Below, in pieces: positions 14,094-22,924 of a DNA stretch of 64,000 nt. Within the stretch, counting starts at the first letter, position 1. Every line of letters starts with the position of its first letter. The stretch comes from Bacteroidales bacterium. GTDB lineage: Bacteria > Bacteroidota > Bacteroidia > Bacteroidales > CG2-30-32-10. The translations under genes and the position numbers were made by a program. The notes under the pieces were generated by a model that saw only the letters and a program-made list of their open reading frames with translations, was not told where the DNA came from and did no database searches. Location of the stretch: NCBI GenBank assembly GCA_035353855.1, contig DAOQAK010000010.1:1-64000 (forward strand), written 5' to 3'.

Positions 14094-15857
14094 TTAGTTA
14101 TGAGTTATGAGTTCGGAGTTATGAGTTTTTTCTATCCCCTTGCTTTCGGTCGTGGGCTTTTTGAGCCGCTGCTTCTTTTCCTTGCTGCTATTGGGTTTTA
14201 TCGGCTCAGTTGTGCAGTGAGCCGCATTTGAGCCGGTGAGCTGCTGCGCTCTTACTTTGTTTAATGCTTCGTCTAATGCTGTGCTGATACGGCTTTGCAG
14301 TTGTTTGTATTCTTCATAGCTTATAATTTCATAACAGTAACTTTTTCCTGTACTCCCCATCAGCAAGCCTTTACCTGCTTTTTCTGTTTTCTTATTTTCT
14401 GTATAGTGTTTTATATATCCATTGGTAAATAAATGCAGGTGATGCCGCTTTACCGTGCTTACAGGAATGCGCAAGGCTTTTGATATTTCTTTACTTGTAA
14501 ACCCTTCACTGTCGTCCGCCACAGGCGGAGTCGTAAGTAGCAAGTCGTTAGTCATAAGTTGTAATTTGCGTTGTTGTAAATATATTTTCAGTTGCTCAAA
14601 ATAATTCCGGCAGGCTCCGTTCAGTTCATCGCTCTTGCGTAATAATATTTCTTTCATCAGGCTGTTGGCTTCCTGTATATCTTCAAGCGTGGTTTCTATA
14701 TATACTTCTCCTGTTTCTTCATCTGCTTTTTGTTCCCGCTGGTATTGCTTGTAAAATGTGATGGCTTCTATAAATTGCAAATAATGGCTGTTGGTTCTTC
14801 TTGGTTTAAAAACTTCCTGTGGTATCTGTAACATTTCAGCATAAGGATTTCTGATGCTTACAGGCTGCAATATTCTTTGTACATTCTTCATCAGTTCTTT
14901 TATCCTGTGTTCTTCTTCAAAGTTTACCGTACCTGCGCTGAGTTTGCGCTGATAATTCATAATTTTTTCGTCTTGTTCTTTGCTTTCATCAAGATAGATA
15001 AGGAAGCTGCGGTTTGCATTATCTTCATAAATACTTTCCTGAGTAGTACAGCCTGCTACGCTTACAGGTCCTTCAACAGTTAAATGAACCGTCTTTGTAT
15101 TTCCTTTGTTGTCCTTTAGTGTTACGGTCTTCGTTATTTTTCTTTTGCTCTTTAGTTCTCTTAATGGATATAACACGCTTTCTGCCCCGTCCAGGTCTTC
15201 TATTAAAATAAGTTTGTGTTTTAGTTCCTGCTGACCGAAGTAATACAGGGCGTTTTCGCTTAGCGTGGTTATTTCTATCCTGTCTTCTTCGGGTATCAGC
15301 TCGCTTACTTTTTCCTGTAAATAACTTTTTCCTGTGCCACTGGATGCAAGGCTTACAACATGCAAAGGATATTCCCGCTTGCGGCTTGTAAATATTAAAT
15401 ACATCAGCAGCCTGTTATGTTCTTCGCCTATCATCCCTGTTTTTCCTATCAGGTCGTTAGTAGCAAGTAGTAAGTCGTTAGATTTTAAAAAACTTATCGC
15501 TGCTTCTTTTTCTTCTTCTGTCAGTATCTTACTACTAACGACTTCGGACTTACGACTATTTTTTATTTCCTGCATCCTGTAATTTTCCAACCGGTTAATA
15601 AGTTCTCCTAATACTTTACTCAGATACACAGTGCCTATTTCAAAGCGTTCGGCGTACTTGCGTACAAGTTTTTCTAGTTGTCCGTCGTTGTATAAATCGA
15701 GATTGTGCCTGATAGCAATAGTTTTGAACTCTGTTTTTATGGTTACTCTTAACCTGTCCAAGCCTTCAAGCCGTATGCCGCCAAGTATGGCAAAGCTTAG
15801 TTGTTCGTACTTCCATGTGATATGTTCGGGGTTTTGGGTGTTCAGTAATTGTTCCAT
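14094..15857 (-). CDS. P-loop ATPase, replication or recombination-like, with C-terminal winged helix
   Basis: 587 residues. The Walker A is SSGTGKSY (about residue 171) and the Walker B-like strand is LILIEDLDG (about 215). GPVSVAGCTTQE and NRSFLIYLDES follow, a set I associate with primase/helicase-like ATPases on mobile elements. Residues about 445-480 form a helix-turn-helix (SKEISKALRIPVSTVKRHHL). The coding sequence contains repeat-derived stretches (LLLATNDL, LMTNDLLLTTPPVADD, and the tail NSELITHN). It heads the minus-strand operon with both recombinases and is divergent from the XRE gene. Possible roles are replication initiation of the circle or ATP-dependent remodelling; not resolved. 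Confidence 0.75.
   Translation of the reverse strand: MEQLLNTQNPEHITWKYEQLSFAILGGIRLEGLDRLRVTIKTEFKTIAIRHNLDLYNDGQLEKLVRKYAERFEIGTVYLSKVLGELINRLENYRMQEIKNSRKSEVVSSKILTEEEKEAAISFLKSNDLLLATNDLIGKTGMIGEEHNRLLMYLIFTSRKREYPLHVVSLASSGTGKSYLQEKVSELIPEEDRIEITTLSENALYYFGQQELKHKLILIEDLDGAESVLYPLRELKSKRKITKTVTLKDNKGNTKTVHLTVEGPVSVAGCTTQESIYEDNANRSFLIYLDESKEQDEKIMNYQRKLSAGTVNFEEEHRIKELMKNVQRILQPVSIRNPYAEMLQIPQEVFKPRRTNSHYLQFIEAITFYKQYQREQKADEETGEVYIETTLEDIQEANSLMKEILLRKSDELNGACRNYFEQLKIYLQQRKLQLMTNDLLLTTPPVADDSEGFTSKEISKALRIPVSTVKRHHLHLFTNGYIKHYTENKKTEKAGKGLLMGSTGKSYCYEIISYEEYKQLQSRISTALDEALNKVRAQQLTGSNAAHCTTEPIKPNSSKEKKQRLKKPTTESKGIEKTHNSELITHN
14515..14529. repeat. small palindrome TCCGCCACAGGCGGA inside the ATPase gene
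   Basis: Perfect 6-bp arms with a 3-nt loop. It is followed by TCGTAAGTAGCAAGTCGTTAG-like DNA that recurs at 15451-15478 and, inverted, at 15527-15553 of the same gene. This looks like intergenic-type repeat sequence absorbed into the coding frame. Confidence 0.6.
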
Positions 15858-15945
15858 ATAATTTATTATTTGCCATTTTGACTATTGCAAAAATAATAAT
15901 AAATTGTTTATATGACTATCATAATTTATCAAATAAATTATTATG

Positions 15946-15976
15946 TTGCCCGTAATTCACTTTCTGACTATATTTG
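15946..15976 (+). promoter_or_regulatory. promoter of the XRE regulator
   Basis: TTG at 15946-15948 and TATATTTG at 15969-15976, 20 bp apart, match the Bacteroidota -33/-7 pattern. The ATG at 16003 lies 26 bp downstream. On the other strand, a TAnnTTTG-type box at 15888-15895 could serve the divergent ATPase operon. Copy 2 equivalent: 24777-24807. Confidence 0.6.
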
Positions 15977-16002
15977 TATTGCTTTTCATTTAAAAATTTC
16001 TG

Positions 16003-16368
16003 ATGATGCACGTAGGTAAAAACATTAAAAAAATACGGGAAGAAAAAGGACTGATGCAAAAAGAGATTGCCGCCGCCGCAGGTATGCACCCAGCCAACTA
16101 CAATAAAGTGGAAAAAGGAGAGCGTGAACCTTCTATTGAGGCTTTAGATAAAATTGCAAAGCTGTTCGGTATGACCATTGACCAGCTTATTCATTTTGAA
16201 GGTAAGATGCCTAAAGAAGTTACTATTAAAGATAAAACCATTATTGAACAAATGAAGCTTATTCAGGAACTGGATGAAAAAGACAAAGCCGTTATTTTTA
16301 GCATGATTGAAACTATGCTTACCAAGAAAAAATTTAAAGACTTCTTTAAAGAAAATGTAAAACAATAA
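16003..16368 (+). CDS. XRE-family transcriptional regulator
   Basis: 121 residues. Residues 5-60 form a classical Cro/C1-type helix-turn-helix (IKKIREEKGLMQKEIAAAAG, then NKVEKGEREPSIEALDKIAKLF), followed by a charged helical tail (KDKAVIFSMIETML). It is transcribed divergently from the ATPase-recombinase operon across a 145-bp AT-rich spacer, the usual place for a repressor that controls excision and replication. An alternative ATG is at 16006. A strong terminator follows. Confidence 0.9.
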   Translation: MMHVGKNIKKIREEKGLMQKEIAAAAGMHPANYNKVEKGEREPSIEALDKIAKLFGMTIDQLIHFEGKMPKEVTIKDKTIIEQMKLIQELDEKDKAVIFSMIETMLTKKKFKDFFKENVKQ

Positions 16369-16372
16369 TATT

Positions 16373-16400
16373 AAAGCCCTGCATACGCCGGGCTTTTTTC
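16373..16400 (+). terminator. rho-independent terminator of the XRE gene
   Basis: AAAGCCC (16373-16379) pairs with GGGCTTT (16390-16396), followed by TTTC. It also separates the regulator from the convergent immunity gene. Confidence 0.8.
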
Positions 16401-16470
16401 TTTTCTATTTTTTTACTTTCCCTTCTTTGGTTTTTTTATATTATAATTATCGAAGTTGTTGCATAACTAC

Positions 16471-16752
16471 CTAATTATTTATCTCACTTTTTCTCTTTCC
16501 TCTTAAAAGGCTTATGGTAATATAACCCAATACAAATAATAGATGCACCCCTGTAATTATAATATTATAGAACCACCATCCCATAGTTGCCCCACCCTCT
16601 TTTATATAGTATAATCCATAATAAAAATAAAAGCTGTATATTAAAAATATAATTAAATTAATAAAGAAAAACAATTTACTGAATTTGTATGAAATTCCAA
16701 TAAGGGCTAACGCCAAAAAAGAAATTAAATATATTATATTGTCAGCATCCAT
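16471..16752 (-). CDS. three-helix membrane protein, probable immunity of tip 1 (copy 1)
   Basis: 93 residues with three predicted membrane helices (about 6-22, 26-48 and 60-83) and a short basic tail. No family is recognised. It starts 9 bp after the stop of the lipase-like tip, in the canonical effector-then-immunity order. A membrane-embedded antidote fits a toxin expected to attack phospholipids. It lies inside the mobile unit and so travels with its toxin. Confidence 0.65.
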   Translation of the reverse strand: MDADNIIYLISFLALALIGISYKFSKLFFFINLIIFLIYSFYFYYGLYYIKEGGATMGWWFYNIIITGVHLLFVLGYITISLLRGKRKSEINN

Positions 16753-16761
16753 AATATCCTC

Positions 16762-17979
16762 CTAATTACCTTTTGTTACTGTTGATTCATCTCCGTTAGT
16801 TCTCTCTGTATCGTAATTCTTATATCCTTCCTTTATAGCATTGAATAATAATCCTTTACTTGTTCCGCTTTCAAGGATTTTTAGTATGAAATTTAATTCT
16901 TTATTGTAGCTTGCATCTGTATGTTGTTCTATTGGACCCATTTCTTCTTCTGGTATTGAAGTCACATTAATTACATCACCAGTTGCATCATCGCCAGATA
17001 ATAGGTCTCCTATATGACTAATATTAATATTTTTAGTACCACTATTTGGATAATTTATCCAATTTGATTGATGAGGAGCTATATTTACAGAATATTCAAT
17101 AATACTGTTATTATTATAAGCAAATCCAATTCCTTCTTTATTTGCTAATTTTAGGATTTCTGTTCTCATGCCTTCCATATAACCCTCTCCATATGCAGAA
17201 CCTCGACTATGTGTTATTACTTGTAGCTGTTCTGTGATTTTACCATCCTTCATAGTTTCTTTCATTTTATTCCATACAGCTTGAGCATCAACCTTTGCTT
17301 GAGTTAGTCCAGCATTTCTTCTAGTATTAGGCCATAACCCTTTATTGCCATCCACAAAGAAAAAATCGCTAGAAAAACGGCTCTTACTTGCACTTGTACC
17401 ATCAAAATATGACCCCATTTTATACCCTGTTGTAGATGCAATTGTGTTTAAAGTACTTGAACTCCAATATTTTGGGCTTGCTCTTTGATAATCGCCGTCA
17501 AAAGTATTCCCATTAATTAAAATTGGAAATTCGCCGTCTTCATCTATCACCCTAATAGGACTATTAAGTGCATAATGGTATGGACTTAAATGTACTAATA
17601 CATGTTTCTTATCATCTGTTTTTAAAAATCTCCCAATCCTACTATCATAAATTCTTGCACCAAAGTCATAACTTGCGCCATCCACGCCGGTAATTTCATT
17701 GTCTTTTAACTTGCCATTAAAACCGTACTTGCTTGCAGTGGGGTTAAATGAACGCCCGGGCATTTCAGAACCAAAAGGATATAGGTCAACAGCGCTGGTA
17801 ATGTCTGCTGTATAGTAGTCAATAATTCCGTCGGAGTTGTTATCATTGGCGATCTTGTGGTCAGACACCGTAGTTAGTACTGAGCCTAAATGGTTATCCT
17901 TCTCATATAAAAATTGCGCAGGTATACCTTTCGCCCTAAGGTCTTTCTCAAAAAAATATATGTTTTTTCCTGACTGCAT
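16762..17979 (-). CDS. Rhs C-terminal tip 1, lipase-like, with element leader (copy 1)
   Basis: 405 residues. Residues 1-29 come from the left end of copy 2 (MQSGKN...EKD). Then follows the Rhs core NHLGSVLTTVSD, DLYPFGSEMPGR, YGFNGKLKDNE, and YDSRIGRFLKTD ending the core (about residue 115). The tip holds VITHSRGSAYGEGY, a nucleophile elbow of GxSxG type with threonine in the first place, suggesting an alpha/beta-hydrolase (lipase or esterase) with the serine in HSRG. Acidic DLLSGDD and a later histidine could complete a triad. The 3' neighbour is the membrane protein at 16471. The fusion at 17888-17896 is exactly what a circularised element would contain. Confidence 0.75.
   Translation of the reverse strand: MQSGKNIYFFEKDLRAKGIPAQFLYEKDNHLGSVLTTVSDHKIANDNNSDGIIDYYTADITSAVDLYPFGSEMPGRSFNPTASKYGFNGKLKDNEITGVDGASYDFGARIYDSRIGRFLKTDDKKHVLVHLSPYHYALNSPIRVIDEDGEFPILINGNTFDGDYQRASPKYWSSSTLNTIASTTGYKMGSYFDGTSASKSRFSSDFFFVDGNKGLWPNTRRNAGLTQAKVDAQAVWNKMKETMKDGKITEQLQVITHSRGSAYGEGYMEGMRTEILKLANKEGIGFAYNNNSIIEYSVNIAPHQSNWINYPNSGTKNINISHIGDLLSGDDATGDVINVTSIPEEEMGPIEQHTDASYNKELNFILKILESGTSKGLLFNAIKEGYKNYDTERTNGDESTVTKGN
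17888..17896. repeat. attachment core AAATGGTTA, middle junction
   Basis: Context TGAGCCT-AAATGGTTA-TCCTTCTC: both flanks are element sequence, equivalent to the attP of a circular form. Confidence 0.8.
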
Positions 17980-18176
17980 CGGTTTTTATATGTACCAAAT
18001 TTATACAATAATTACGTTCGCCTTCACCCTTTTATTGCTTTTTTTTTACACTTTTATACAATACCAATATAACTTGCTGCGTTATTATATTAAACAATCT
18101 ATTCTTTATGTAACAACCGTTACTCATAATTTTCAGAAGTATTTAATATTTAGTAATCCTTAAACACTTGTCAATT

Positions 18177-18980
18177 ATGAGTAAACAAACCGGTTTAATA
18201 AAACTAAAAGGTAATATCGGCGGTATTAGCTTTTACAAGTCCGGCGGCGAAGACTTAGCAAGAAGAGCCAACGGACCTTCTAAAGAACGTATTCTCAAAG
18301 ACCCTTCATTCGTGCGCACAAGAGAGAACAACTCCGAGTTCGGCGGTTGCGCTTTTGCTGCCAAAACCCTTCGCATGGCTCTTATCAGCGTTATCCAAAG
18401 TAAAGCTGACCCGAGAGTATCTGCCCGGCTAACACAGATTTTTAAAGAAGTTAACCTTAAAGGCTCCGGTACAAGAGGACAGCGAACCATTCCGCTATCG
18501 GCTGCAAGAAGCATCTTAACAGGATTTGACTTTAATATAAAAATGTCTTTATCCCAGGTGTTCAATGCGCCGTATGCTGTTACCAATAATACGGCAAGGA
18601 ACCAGGGCACTATTACCATTGCCGCTTTTCTTCCTAAAGATTATATCGAAGCTCCATCAGGAGCAACTCATTTCAGGTTATTAGAAGCGATTGGCGTGGT
18701 GTCGGATTATGCCGTTAATGTTAATACAGGGCATTATGAGCCTACTGACCCGCTTTTAAACATGATTTCTTCCGTTAACTATTCTGCTGTTACTGCTCTT
18801 AATATTACTACCCCTGCAACTTTTACTCTTGCTGCCACACTGCCCGGAGCTACTGCGCCTACTATGACGGCTACTGTTAGCGTGGTGCAATGTTTAGGTA
18901 TTGAGTTTTTCCAAAGAGTGGGAACGGTTGATTATATGCTTGCCCAAGGCAATTGCATGAAGATTGTAAACGTGTTCTGA
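18177..18980 (+). CDS. uncharacterised 267-aa element protein (copy 2)
   Basis: Identical translation to 9346-10149, with the same ATG choice and the same downstream hairpins (19020-19054 and 19129-19156). See copy 1 for the description. Confidence 0.75.
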   Translation: MSKQTGLIKLKGNIGGISFYKSGGEDLARRANGPSKERILKDPSFVRTRENNSEFGGCAFAAKTLRMALISVIQSKADPRVSARLTQIFKEVNLKGSGTRGQRTIPLSAARSILTGFDFNIKMSLSQVFNAPYAVTNNTARNQGTITIAAFLPKDYIEAPSGATHFRLLEAIGVVSDYAVNVNTGHYEPTDPLLNMISSVNYSAVTALNITTPATFTLAATLPGATAPTMTATVSVVQCLGIEFFQRVGTVDYMLAQGNCMKIVNVF

Positions 18981-19389
18981 GGCTGTTTCATTTGTTTTTG
19001 CATTCCGTTGTTGGCGGTTGAGTCCTGTAGCAATACAGGGCTCTTCTTTTTTTCTGCATCATAAAAGAAAGTATTATATATTTGTTGTCATAGATTATTT
19101 TATTCTTTCTAATTTTTTCATTACTAAAGGGTCCTGCATCATTTCAGGACTCTTTGTATTATATGCTATAACTCTGCTTCAGTTCTTCCATAATTAAGTT
19201 ATAAACATGCTATAAGTGATATAGCAAAAATCTATACACTTAACCGACTTATATCGGGCTCATGTCCGACTGATGTACGGCTATAATCCGACTATACATT
19301 TATTTTTTAAACGATTTTCTGTTTAACCATTTACTTTTCAGTTTAATTTACTATATTTATTTATATAACCATTTTTTAAAATAAATATT
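18981..19389. other. tandem hairpins, iteron-like repeats and AT-rich stretch (copy 2)
   Basis: Duplicate of 10150-10558. CCGACT heads lie at 19244, 19266 and 19288, and the palindrome TGCTATA/TATAGCA at 19208-19226. Confidence 0.6.
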
Positions 19390-19617
19390 ATGAAGTTTAA
19401 ATTTAACATTACAACCCTTCAGGATTGGTACAATGAAGGTAGTTACTTACTCACAGAAACTATAAATTCAATGAGGACAGAAATTCAGAATAACAATGTT
19501 ATTATTATCGAACAGCAGTATTCTAATGCTCCTGATGAAGAACTATTAAGGTTTAATTCATTAGAAAGCCTAAATGAATGGATAGATAAATATTTTCCCG
19601 ATTTAAAGCAAGATTAA
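19390..19617 (+). CDS. 75-aa hypothetical protein (copy 2)
   Basis: Identical to 10559-10786. No family recognised. Confidence 0.55.
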   Translation: MKFKFNITTLQDWYNEGSYLLTETINSMRTEIQNNNVIIIEQQYSNAPDEELLRFNSLESLNEWIDKYFPDLKQD

Positions 19618-20438
19618 AACAAATTGATGCTTTAAAACCTGCTTAGGCAACTCAAAAGCAAGCGGGAAAGGGATTGTCAAGGTTTTTGATAAAAAGTTTT
19701 ACCCATTAAAAAGCAAAATGATAACAAATAAAAGTTTTTAGCAAAATTCATTTTAACCTTGACTGTGGGCAGCGCTGGCTTAACTTTGCATAAGCAGGTT
19801 TTAAAAAATTTCAGGGATTTGTTTTTCACCTTACGCCTGTGGCTTGCGCCTTGTCTGACTGTAAGAAGTAGCGCATAATAACAGCAATGAAAGAAAAAAA
19901 AGTAATTGTGTAGGGTTGTTGCTTATATTGTTGGACAAGCAAGCAGGGACAGCTTACTTTATTTTTCTTTGATTGCTACCGCTTTCAGAGCTGCCGCCAG
20001 CTCTTTGCTTTTTGGATTTTACTTTATAAAAAGTCAGAAGATTCAAAATACAAAAAGCAAAGTGCTGACGGCTTAGGTCGGTGTGCGCAGGTGTGCGGCT
20101 ATTTGGCGACAGCCCGTAGTACATAATGCTGCTATGAGACTTACATGCATAATAATAAAAGCTGTTCAGCATGGAAGTTTTATAGCGCCGCATTATGTAA
20201 AATAGCTTGGGGCTTTTATTTTTTGGTACTTCGACAGGCTCAGTACAGGCTCATGCTTTTTGTTGCGGGGCGCAACGGATATACAAAAAGCATGACAAAA
20301 AATAAAAGCGTTGTGAGACGGATTTGCGGTGGCTGCGGGTGTTTTATCCGGGTCGGGGTATTTTACGACCAGCTTATATGGCGGATGCGGTGAAGGGCTT
20401 GGAAGCCCGGGAGCAAAATCTGGCGTTGGCTTTTTATT
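19618..20438. other. hairpin-rich non-coding region (copy 2)
   Basis: Duplicate of 10787-11607. The outer 15-bp inverted repeat is at 19631-19645 and 19791-19805, and the nested large hairpin is at 20212-20309. Confidence 0.65.
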
Positions 20439-20990
20439 TTATTCGTGTTTCTTAAAACCAATTCTTTTCCTGTTTGCATGGTCTAATTGCTGCTGCTTGG
20501 ATTCTTCAAACTGTTTTAAGTATTCAAAAATTAAAATAAATTTATTGTCATAATCGATGAACTTACTTTTGATTTTATCCATTTCTAAAAATAACTCCTT
20601 ATGTGTTAACAGTACTTCCCGCATTTTATTAAAGACACGAACTAAGTGTATATTTATCTGTATGGCTCTTTCCGTATTCAATACACTGGCAAGCATTAAT
20701 ATTCCATGTTCCGTAAATGCAAACGGGGCAATACGCAATCCCATTATTTCTTTACTGGTACTACCAAACTGCTGACGGAAGTTTTCTAATTCTTCTTTGG
20801 TAAATTCAATCATAAAATCTTCAGGGAACCTTTCTATATTACGGCGTACCTGCTCTTTTAAACGCCTTGTTTCTATCCCGTAAAATTCCGCAAGATCCCT
20901 GTCAAGCATTACCTTTTTATCTCGTATAAGATATATTTTAGATAAAATAATTTCTTCAGGTATCATGATTTTGTTTTCTGTTTTACTCAT
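20439..20990 (-). CDS. ORF6N domain-containing protein (copy 2)
   Basis: Identical translation to 11608-12159. The upstream palindrome is at 21026-21056. Confidence 0.85.
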   Translation of the reverse strand: MSKTENKIMIPEEIILSKIYLIRDKKVMLDRDLAEFYGIETRRLKEQVRRNIERFPEDFMIEFTKEELENFRQQFGSTSKEIMGLRIAPFAFTEHGILMLASVLNTERAIQINIHLVRVFNKMREVLLTHKELFLEMDKIKSKFIDYDNKFILIFEYLKQFEESKQQQLDHANRKRIGFKKHE

Positions 20991-21056
20991 ATCTATTTTT
21001 TTAATGGGACAAAAATAAAAATATTAATTGGGTGTCGCAATTTGCGATACCCAATT

Positions 21057-21953
21057 TTAACCAAACGGATGATGCTTGCTTAACATGTCTGTAAGGCTGT
21101 CCAGCTCCTGTACTTCATAATGCTGTATGCTGTTGATAAGACGATGCCCCGCCATATATTGCACCTGCCTTTTGTCATACATCTTAAGCCAGTACAAAAA
21201 TACCGATGCTCTTATATGCTGAACATTCCTGATAACGGGATTAAGCCCCCTGAGTTCGCCGAGCAACCAGTTAATAATATTGCTTGTCCGGCTTGCAACA
21301 AAAAGACAGGTTTGGTCTATGGGCAGGGCGTTCAGGTAATCGTTAAGAACGATGATCTGTTTTGCTTCTAACTTTAATTCCCTGCTGTTGCTTCTCCTTG
21401 TACCGGGTATATACACAGTTCCGTTATTCAGATTGATATGCTGCACTTCTATTTTTCCAAGTTCACCGCCATGCAAGCCCTGCCATACAATAAGTCCTAA
21501 CATGGATAAGCTGCGCAGGCGGTTTCTTTTGTCTTTGCTGTATTCTGCATATTGGTTGTAAAGGGTTTCAAGGTCGGTGTAGGTTAACGGGTTCTCTGTA
21601 ATGCGCTGCATCTGTCCTTTTATATGTAAATGCCGTGCAGGATTTATTTCTATAATGCCTTCTTCTTTTAAATGATCATAATACTTGCGTATGCTGCATA
21701 CCCTGATATTAACGGTTTGTATGCTTAGTTTTTTACTTTTTAAGTATTGTACATATTTTAAAAGTTCATTGTAATTCAGGTGTGCTATATCTGTATAATT
21801 CTCCTGTATCGCCCACTGTTCAAAGCGTTCAATGTCTTTTACATTTTCTTCAATGGTGCGAAGCGCAAGACCGCTGTCTTTCAGATAATATTCAAAACTA
21901 TTGGTGTTCATTGTTGTTATTGAGTTATTAAGAAAATAGTCATTCATTGTCAT
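21057..21953 (-). CDS. tyrosine recombinase-like protein 2, degenerate (copy 2)
   Basis: Identical to 12226-13122, including GLHGGEL in place of GLRxxEL and QHIRA in place of HxxR. It overlaps the next upstream gene by 14 bp. Confidence 0.85.
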   Translation of the reverse strand: MTMNDYFLNNSITTMNTNSFEYYLKDSGLALRTIEENVKDIERFEQWAIQENYTDIAHLNYNELLKYVQYLKSKKLSIQTVNIRVCSIRKYYDHLKEEGIIEINPARHLHIKGQMQRITENPLTYTDLETLYNQYAEYSKDKRNRLRSLSMLGLIVWQGLHGGELGKIEVQHINLNNGTVYIPGTRRSNSRELKLEAKQIIVLNDYLNALPIDQTCLFVASRTSNIINWLLGELRGLNPVIRNVQHIRASVFLYWLKMYDKRQVQYMAGHRLINSIQHYEVQELDSLTDMLSKHHPFG

Positions 21954-22923
21954 TGATGGATGTTTGTTGCTGCATTTTGTTCACGATATGGGTATATATC
22001 TGTGTGCTTTCTAAACAGCCATGCCCTAAGAACTTTGCTATTTCTTCAATGGGCATACCACTTTGTAAAAGATGTGTAGCTATGGAATGGCGCAGGTTAT
22101 GCGTGCTAAAGTGTTTTTCTATTCCCGCTCTTTCTCTCATATATGCAAAACGCTGGTAAAAACTATTCATCCGCTTGCCTTCCGTGTTTAAGAAAAAAGC
22201 TTCATCATCGGTATTTGTTTTTTTATTTCCAAACTTGTAATAAAATACCGCCCTGTGTTCTAATAAAAACCAGTTGCGCCCTTCTTCAATATATGAACGT
22301 ATATCTTCCGCATGTTTATTGGCTATTGGGACATAACGCTGTTTGTTGCCCTTGCCTTTGCGTACAAAAACCAATTTCCTGTTCAGATCAATATCACTAA
22401 TGTTTAATCGTGTGCCTTCATCTTTACGTAAACCACAACCGTAGAACATTGCTATAATCGCCCTGTCTCTTTGTCCCATTGCAAGGCTGTTAAAAGCGGA
22501 ATGGGGTTCGTAAGTGGATTCGTAAAGTTGTTTTATTTCGGTTTGCGTTAGTATGGTTCTTTCATCTGCTTCATTTATTAATCTCTTTGGTGTAACATCT
22601 ATAACATGCCGCCCTGTCTGGTTTAAATATCGTGCAAATGTATTGACTGCCTGTAACGCTTTATTGATATGGCTTGCACTTAACCCGCCTCCGTGCATCC
22701 GATTTTTTCTTCCTTTTAAATAAAGACTAAAATCGCTGATATGCCTTGATTTTAATTGTGTTATCTGTGTAATGTTTTTCTGTTCCAAGAAGTGTAAAAG
22801 TTCCTGCACATGATCAGGCAGGCTGTTGACCGTGGTTTCGGCATAACCTATAATATCAAGCCACTGCTTAAAGTTCTGTAGTAAGAATGTATATTGGGGG
22901 GATTTTATTTCAAGATGCTTCAT
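21940..22923 (-). CDS. tyrosine recombinase 1 (copy 2)
   Basis: Identical to 13109-14092. The full R-K-H-R-H-Y set is intact, so two potentially active integrase genes exist in the array. Confidence 0.93.
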   Translation of the reverse strand: MKHLEIKSPQYTFLLQNFKQWLDIIGYAETTVNSLPDHVQELLHFLEQKNITQITQLKSRHISDFSLYLKGRKNRMHGGGLSASHINKALQAVNTFARYLNQTGRHVIDVTPKRLINEADERTILTQTEIKQLYESTYEPHSAFNSLAMGQRDRAIIAMFYGCGLRKDEGTRLNISDIDLNRKLVFVRKGKGNKQRYVPIANKHAEDIRSYIEEGRNWFLLEHRAVFYYKFGNKKTNTDDEAFFLNTEGKRMNSFYQRFAYMRERAGIEKHFSTHNLRHSIATHLLQSGMPIEEIAKFLGHGCLESTQIYTHIVNKMQQQTSINDNE

Positions 22924-22924
22924 T

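Larger units (their letters stand above)
9057..17887. mobile_element. 8,831-bp Rhs-tip-carrying tyrosine-recombinase element, copy 1
   Basis: The unit is bounded by AAATGGTTA at 9057-9065 and 17888-17896. In plus-strand order it holds a minus-strand leader, a 267-aa protein gene, iteron-like repeats, a 75-aa ORF, a hairpin-rich spacer, an ORF6N protein, two tyrosine recombinases, an ATPase, an XRE regulator, a membrane immunity protein and an Rhs lipase-like tip. The tip and its immunity lie inside the borders, and no second attachment site separates them from the recombinase genes. They are therefore cargo. A circular form would place the leader directly in frame with the tip, as seen at the middle junction. 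Copy 2 follows immediately. Confidence 0.85.
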
